DNA from: Roseomonas fluvialis
GTDB taxonomy: Bacteria > Pseudomonadota > Alphaproteobacteria > Acetobacterales > Acetobacteraceae
Length of the DNA stretch: 64,000 nt
Assembly (NCBI RefSeq): GCF_022846615.1
Contig: NZ_AP025637.1
Span: 5,047,001-5,111,000, forward strand
Direction of reading: 5' to 3'
Shown: positions 59,689-64,000 of the stretch, piece by piece
Layout: every line of letters begins with the position of its first letter
Position numbering within the stretch: the stretch's first letter is position 1
Program-made: the position numbers and the translations under genes
The notes under the pieces: generated by a model
What the model saw: only the letters and a program-made list of their open reading frames with translations
What the model was told of the DNA's origin: nothing
Database searches by the model: none

Positions 59689-60620
59689 TGCCGCTGCCGC
59701 TGCTGCTGCGTGGGCTGTGGGGCGTGCGTCGCGGGCTGTGCATCGCCGCGCTGGTGGCCTGGGCCGTGGGTGCGGCGGTGGTGTTGCTAATGCCGCGCGC
59801 ACATGTCGCGCAGGCGGTGGTGGCGCCGGCCGAGACGACGTCCTTCGCCGTGTCCTCGCTGCTGTCGCCCTCGCCCTTCGCGCCGGGCGGGCTGCTGGAC
59901 ACGCGGCCCACCGGCAATTTCGCGGTCTACCTCGGTGCCATGCGCAGTCCGGAAGCCGCGGCGTTGCTGGCGCGCGAGACCACCCTGCCCGCATGGATCG
60001 AGGCGCGCCGCGCGCAGGGCCTGGGCGGCACGCTGCGCGCCGTCCTCGGCGGCGCGCGCCCGGCCGATGCGGACGACGTGCAGGATTGGCTCGAGCGCAA
60101 CCTCGCGGTGACGCAGTCGCTCGCCTCCGTCACCTGGACCATCGAACTGGCGCATGCCGACCCGGCCCTGGCGCTGGATGCGCTGCGCCGCCTGCACGGC
60201 TTCGCCGAAGCCAAGGTGCGCGCCGACCTGGCCGAACAGGCGGCGCGCCGCGTCGCCGCGCTGGAACGCCGCCTGGCGCGCGAAAGCGACATCTTCCTGC
60301 GCAACAGCCTTTACGAATTGCTGGCGCAGCAGCAGCGCGCCGGCCTGGTGGTCGCGGCGGACGAGGCGGTGGCCGCGCGCCTGGTCTCGGCCCCGATGGT
60401 CGAGGCGCGGCCGTCCCTGCCGAACCGATCGCTGCTGCTGGCGCTGCTGGCGGTGGCGGTGCCGATCGCGGTGCTGGCGCTGGGTGCGGCGCTGCTGCTG
60501 CTGCGGTACGACCCGGTGGCGACGGTGGCTGCCGCCGCGCCGTCGCCGCGACGCGAACCAACGGTGGCGCGCCCGCAGCCGGAACGCCCGCCGGTGCTGC
60601 CGCAGGTGCCGGGGGAATGA
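59685..60620 (+). CDS. Wzz/polysaccharide co-polymerase-like chain-length protein
   Basis: A 311-residue protein with transmembrane helices at about 17-37 and 248-272 around a periplasmic helical region containing VRADLAEQAARRVAALERRL. This is the topology of Wzz-type chain-length regulators. It lacks a C-terminal tyrosine-kinase domain and ends in a Pro/Arg-rich tail. Start ATG 59685 overlaps the heparinase stop. Confidence 0.78.
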   Translation: MMPLPLLLRGLWGVRRGLCIAALVAWAVGAAVVLLMPRAHVAQAVVAPAETTSFAVSSLLSPSPFAPGGLLDTRPTGNFAVYLGAMRSPEAAALLARETTLPAWIEARRAQGLGGTLRAVLGGARPADADDVQDWLERNLAVTQSLASVTWTIELAHADPALALDALRRLHGFAEAKVRADLAEQAARRVAALERRLARESDIFLRNSLYELLAQQQRAGLVVAADEAVAARLVSAPMVEARPSLPNRSLLLALLAVAVPIAVLALGAALLLLRYDPVATVAAAAPSPRREPTVARPQPERPPVLPQVPGE

Positions 60621-60862
60621 CGCGGCGCGCGGCACCGGCTTCGGCGCGCGCGTGGCCACCGCCCGATGCGCGCGGAATCACGCCGCCTTGGTGCCGTGCG
60701 ACGCCCGGCGCACGTGGCGCCCGGGCAGGCCAGCCGCGCATCGCGCCGGCCGCGCCGGGCACGGCGACGCGGATGCATCGTGCGGACGGGCCGATCGAAT
60801 ATTGCGGTGCGGCGGCGCGGGGCATCCGATCCGTCGCGACGCGTCGCGCGGTGCGACCATGA
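60617..60862 (+). CDS. Possible 81-residue protein, coupled at both ends
   Basis: ATG 60617 overlaps the chain-length gene stop (ATGA) and its own TGA (60860-60862) overlaps the ligase start (ATGA). The product is Arg/Ala/Pro-rich without recognised domain, so it could be chance; the perfect fit into the 238-bp gap is the argument for it. GGGGG lies just upstream. Confidence 0.35.
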   Translation: MTRRAAPASARAWPPPDARGITPPWCRATPGARGARAGQPRIAPAAPGTATRMHRADGPIEYCGAAARGIRSVATRRAVRP

Positions 60863-62097
60863 ACGCGGTCGCGCTCGGCACCGGCGTGCTGGCCGCGACG
60901 CTGCACTTTGCCGGCGCGCTGAAATCGGCGCCACTGCTGGCCGGCCTGCCCTTCGACCTGACGGCGGCCGCGGCGGTCGGGCTGTTGGCAGTCATGCCGG
61001 TCTTCCTCGCGTCGCGCGGCTGGCGCGCGGACCCCGCACTCGGACTGCCGCTCGCGGCCTGCGCGCTGCTGTGGCTCTGGATGGTGCTGGCCGGGGCCTG
61101 GAGCCCATCCTCGGTCATACTGCACGCCAAGTTGACGGATGCGGTGCTGCTCGGTCCGGCCATGCTGGCGGCGGGGCTGGCGATGGCGGGCGATAGGCGC
61201 GCGCTGTGCGCCCTGGCAGATGCCACCATCGGCATCGGCGCCTTTGTCGCCGGTGCGATTGCCTGGGGCCTCGCGACCGACCGCGTGGTGCTGGGCGGCG
61301 CACCCGGCGCACATCCCGACCTGGTGCGGGTGCAGTACCAGATCGCGGGGCTGGCGATCGCCTCCGCCGCGGCGTTGGCCGCCGTGCGGGCGGCCGAGGC
61401 GCGGCGCTTCGCGCCCCGTGCGGGCTGGCTTGCGCTGGTCGCGCTGTTGGGCGCCGCGGCGCTGCTGCCGGGCGGGCGGGCGGCACTGGCTGCACTGGCG
61501 TTGGCGCTGGCCGCGGCTCCGGCCATCGCGCTGTGGCGCGCGGGGCGGCGCGGCCTCGCACTCGCTTGGCCGGGCGCGGTGCTGGGTGCGGCGGCGGGCG
61601 TGCTGGCGCTGATCCTGGCCGACCCCACGCTCGCGGCCGGGCTGCGCACGGTGGAGCGCCTCGCGGAGGGCGATGTCGCGCAATCGTCGGGCCGGCTGGC
61701 GCTGTGGCGCGCCGCGCTCGACCAGGGTGCCGCCGCGCTGCCCTTCGGCCTGGGCACCGGCGGCTTCACCACGGCGGCCGGCTTCGGTGAGCGGCGCGGC
61801 ATGTACCCCCACAACCACGCGCTGGAGGCGCTGGCCGAAGGTGGGCTGCCCGGCCTGGTGCTGTGGCTGGCGGCCTTCGGCGGCAGCGGCGTCGCGGCGA
61901 TGCTGCTGGGCGCGCGCGCGGAAGGCTGGCGCGCCGCACGCATCGCCGCGCTTGTGTTGCCGGTGGCGCTGTCGGTCATGGTCTCGACCGATCTCGGCAA
62001 CCGCATGGCGTGGTTCGCGCTGGGCCTGGCGCTCGGGCTCGGGCTGCGATCGCAGGAGGGCGGCGATGTACGCGCGCTTCGGCAAGCGGGCGCTTGA
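60859..62097 (+). CDS. O-antigen ligase/polymerase family membrane protein
   Basis: A 412-residue polytopic membrane protein with about ten to twelve helices. The Wzy/WaaL-type loop is visible near the end: SSGRLALWRAAL, PFGLGTGGFTTAAG and MYPHNHALEALAEGGLPGLVLW, where the Arg and His are typical functional residues. It polymerises or ligates undecaprenyl-linked polysaccharide in the periplasm. Overlaps the next gene by 32 bp. Confidence 0.85.
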   Translation: MNAVALGTGVLAATLHFAGALKSAPLLAGLPFDLTAAAAVGLLAVMPVFLASRGWRADPALGLPLAACALLWLWMVLAGAWSPSSVILHAKLTDAVLLGPAMLAAGLAMAGDRRALCALADATIGIGAFVAGAIAWGLATDRVVLGGAPGAHPDLVRVQYQIAGLAIASAAALAAVRAAEARRFAPRAGWLALVALLGAAALLPGGRAALAALALALAAAPAIALWRAGRRGLALAWPGAVLGAAAGVLALILADPTLAAGLRTVERLAEGDVAQSSGRLALWRAALDQGAAALPFGLGTGGFTTAAGFGERRGMYPHNHALEALAEGGLPGLVLWLAAFGGSGVAAMLLGARAEGWRAARIAALVLPVALSVMVSTDLGNRMAWFALGLALGLGLRSQEGGDVRALRQAGA

Positions 62098-62662
62098 TGT
62101 CGCCGGCGCGGCGGCGTTGCTGGCGCTGCTGGCGCCGGTGCTGCTGCTGCTGGCGGTGGCGGTGCGCGTCGGGCTCGGCGCGCCTGTCCTGTTCCGCCAG
62201 GTGCGCGCCGGGCGCGGCGGCGTGCCCTTCGCCGTGCTGAAGTTCCGCACCCTGCGCGATGGCCCGGGCGAGGATGCCGCGCGCATGACGCGGCTTGGCG
62301 CCGTGCTGCGCGCGCTGGCACTCGATGAACTGCCGCAGCTGGTCAATGTGCTGCGCGGGGAGATGAGCCTGGTCGGCCCGCGCCCGCTGCCGGTCGGCTA
62401 TGTCGCGCTGTATTCGCCGCGCCAGGCGCTGCGGCTGCGGCCGCGCCCGGGTCTCGCGGGCTTGGCGCAGGCCGCCGGGCGCAATGCGGTGGGCTGGGAC
62501 AGCCGGCTCGAACTCGATGCCCGCTATGCCGAGGCACCGCTGTGCCTGTCGGCCGACCTGGCGCTGCTGCTGCGCTGCGCGGCGCTGGCGCTGTCGGCGC
62601 GCGGGGCGGCGGCGACGGGGCATGCGACGATGCCGGCTTTTCGTGGATCGAAGCGATCATAA
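62066..62662 (+). CDS. Initiating sugar-phosphate transferase (monotopic PGT family)
   Basis: A 198-residue protein: KRALDVAGAAALLALLAPVL (re-entrant helix), APVLFRQVRAGRGG, FAVLKFRTLRDG, the catalytic Asp-Glu pair in ALDELPQLVNVL, and MSLVGPRPLPVGY. This is the small WcaJ/PglC-type transferase that loads the first sugar-1-phosphate on undecaprenyl phosphate. GGAGGG precedes ATG 62066. Less than full-length BasS/WcaJ-type proteins, which is usual for this class. Confidence 0.9.
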   Translation: MYARFGKRALDVAGAAALLALLAPVLLLLAVAVRVGLGAPVLFRQVRAGRGGVPFAVLKFRTLRDGPGEDAARMTRLGAVLRALALDELPQLVNVLRGEMSLVGPRPLPVGYVALYSPRQALRLRPRPGLAGLAQAAGRNAVGWDSRLELDARYAEAPLCLSADLALLLRCAALALSARGAAATGHATMPAFRGSKRS

Positions 62663-62698
62663 CTCTTGGTTGAATTAGTTTTTTCATAATACACTCTG
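62657..62698 (+). promoter_or_regulatory. AT-rich promoter candidate before the DegT gene
   Basis: ATCATAACTCTTGGTTGAAT then TAGTTTTTTCATAATACAC is the most AT-rich stretch of the locus, directly before GTG 62699. A promoter is likely, possibly from transferred DNA; TTGGTT and TAATAC are only 15 bp apart, so exact hexamers are unsure. Confidence 0.45.
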
Positions 62699-63892
62699 GT
62701 GGTGAATTACCTGGTCTCGTCCCGACCGCCGCCCACCCCACCGAATATCGGCGAGCGCGGCGCGGGCCGGCGCATCCACCTCTCCGCACCGCATCTGGCC
62801 GGCGACGAGCTGGACCGCCTGCGCCAAGTGCTGGAGAGCGGCTGGGTCGCACCGGCCGGCCCCACCATCGCCGCCTTCGAAGCCGCGATCGGCGCCGCCA
62901 CCGGATTTCCCCATGTGCTCGCGACATCGTCGGGCACCGCTGCGCTGCATCTCGCCTACCGCGTGCTCGACATCGGTCCGGGCGACGAGGTCTGGGCGCC
63001 CGGCTTCACCTTCGTCGCGACCGTGGCGCCGGCGGTGCAGATGGGCGCGGTGCCGCGCTTCCTCGATGTCTGCCCGAAATCCTGGACGCTGGACCCCGGC
63101 CTGCTGCGCGCCGAATTGCGCGCCGCGTCCCGGCGCGGGCGGCTGCCGCGGGTGGTGGTGGCGGTGGACATCTACGGCCAGGCGAGCGAGCTCGACGCCA
63201 TCCTGGCCGCCTGCGCGCGCTACGACGTGCCGGTGCTGAGCGACAGCGCCGAGGGGCTGGGCGCGATTGCTTGCGGCCGGCCAGCCGGGCGGGGGGCGCG
63301 GGTCGCAGCGTTCTCGTTCAACGGTAACAAGATCGTCACCGCCGGCGGCGGCGGCGCGCTCGCCACCGACGACCCGGTGCTGCTGGCGCGCGCGCGCCAC
63401 CTGGCCAGCCACGCTAAGGACCCCGCGCCGCACTACCAGCATTCGGCCACCGGGCATGCCTACGGGCTGTCATCGGTGCTGGCGGCGGTGGGCCTGGCGC
63501 AGGTCGCGGTCCTGCCGCAACGGGTGGCGGCGCGGCGCGGCATCTTCGCGCGCTATGCCGCCGCGCTGGCCGACCTGCCGGGACTGGCTCCGATGCCCGA
63601 GCCGCGCTGGGGCCGTTCGACGCATTGGCTGAGCGCCATCCTGGTGGACCCCGCCCGCGCCGGGACCAACCGCGACAGGGTGCGCATCGCGCTGGAGGAA
63701 GCCGGCGCCGAATGCCGCCCGGTCTGGAAGCCGTTGCCCGAGCAGCCGGTGTTCCGTGACGCGCCGCGCGCCGGCGGGGCGGTCGCGCGCGGGCTGTTCG
63801 CGCAGGGGCTGTGCCTGCCCTCGGGCACCGGCATGACGGTGGCCGACCAGGACCTGGTGATCGACGCGATCCGCGGCTGCTGGCGCGCGTGA
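62699..63892 (+). CDS. DegT/DnrJ/EryC1-family sugar aminotransferase
   Basis: A 397-residue fold-type I PLP enzyme: ATSSGTAALHLAYRVL (PLP phosphate), PGFTFVATVAPAVQMGAVPRF, the Asp of SDSAEGLGA and the PLP lysine at about residue 211 (SFNGNKIVTAGGGG). It aminates a nucleotide-linked keto-sugar, e.g. PglE/PseC-like, for the polysaccharide. GTG 62699 or GTG 62702 are both possible starts. A glycosyltransferase gene begins four bases after the stop. Confidence 0.92.
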   Translation: MVNYLVSSRPPPTPPNIGERGAGRRIHLSAPHLAGDELDRLRQVLESGWVAPAGPTIAAFEAAIGAATGFPHVLATSSGTAALHLAYRVLDIGPGDEVWAPGFTFVATVAPAVQMGAVPRFLDVCPKSWTLDPGLLRAELRAASRRGRLPRVVVAVDIYGQASELDAILAACARYDVPVLSDSAEGLGAIACGRPAGRGARVAAFSFNGNKIVTAGGGGALATDDPVLLARARHLASHAKDPAPHYQHSATGHAYGLSSVLAAVGLAQVAVLPQRVAARRGIFARYAAALADLPGLAPMPEPRWGRSTHWLSAILVDPARAGTNRDRVRIALEEAGAECRPVWKPLPEQPVFRDAPRAGGAVARGLFAQGLCLPSGTGMTVADQDLVIDAIRGCWRA

Positions 63893-63896
63893 GCGC

Positions 63897-64000
63897 ATGC
63901 GCATCCTGTACCTGCACCAGCACCATTCGGGTCCGGGCGGCAGCACCGGCACGCGCAGCGACGGGCTGACGCGCGCGCTCGCGGCGCGCGGCCATGCGGT
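63897..64000 (+). CDS. Glycosyltransferase, N-terminal fragment
   Basis: The gene starts with ATG 63897 and runs off the window. The 34 visible residues (MRILYLHQHH..., then GSTGTRSDGLTRALAARGH) are the first strand and Gly loop of a GT-B family 4 glycosyltransferase (WbuB-like). No sugar can be assigned. Confidence 0.75.
   Translation, partial: MRILYLHQHHSGPGGSTGTRSDGLTRALAARGHA

Overview
The window is very GC-rich bacterial chromosome with dense coding, ATGA/GTGA/TGATG start-stop overlaps and frequent GTG starts. The xseB-ispA-dxs-tlyA order, a DinB with an N-terminal zinc ribbon, a Bug-type solute-binding protein, an OprB-type porin and several CoA-ligase/dehydrogenase operons point to an alphaproteobacterium, most likely Acetobacteraceae (Roseomonas-like). 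That assignment is inference. I see no transposase, integrase, CRISPR array, rRNA or tRNA.

Layout: 1-7324 is metabolism: a ThDP enzyme tail, a GNAT, a Bcr/CflA exporter, an enoyl-CoA hydratase/acyl-CoA ligase/M20 peptidase operon and a branched-chain aminotransferase. 7325-7774 is non-coding, with two 112-bp direct repeats and a terminator. 7775-11385 holds a DegP-like protease divergent from a two-component system. 11531-12850 is a porin. 12893-20419 is a possible signalling island: on the minus strand a transmembrane TIR protein, a small secreted protein and a gamma-glutamyltransferase; divergently a TPR/Rossmann/nucleotide cyclase, a Crp-like regulator and two M35-like secreted metallopeptidases. 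20621-24070 is mixed metabolism and transport. 24159-29052 is an operon with the composition of the Pseudomonas lva (levulinate/4-hydroxyacid) pathway. 29236-39230 holds an exporter, DNA polymerase IV, a ROK kinase, TusA, a deacetylase and binding proteins. 39265-44239 is the isoprenoid-precursor cluster with a B12-fold regulator-like gene. 44277-50746 has a lipoprotein protease, an HMG-CoA lyase-family enzyme, an isolated fliI, and a secreted protein made of five copies of a two-cysteine domain followed by an EF-hand protein. 50910-64000 is an exopolysaccharide locus (YjbF, WecA-like, YjbH, SLBB export protein, heparinase-like, Wzz-like, ligase, initiating transferase, DegT aminotransferase, glycosyltransferase).

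Three observations stand out. First, one approximately 75-residue domain with a C-x(20-22)-C pair occurs seven times in the window: five times in the 48468 protein, once in the small secreted protein, and once as the probable periplasmic end of the TIR protein. This suggests a TIR receptor with an outside sensor, encoded back-to-back with a cyclase, a Crp regulator and secreted proteases. Second, two approximately 210-bp intergenic elements flank yjbH in direct orientation; each carries 22-bp inverted arms around a 33-bp core, the core is inverted in one copy relative to the other, and the arms show a compensatory base-pair change. Third, the lva-like operon is complete.
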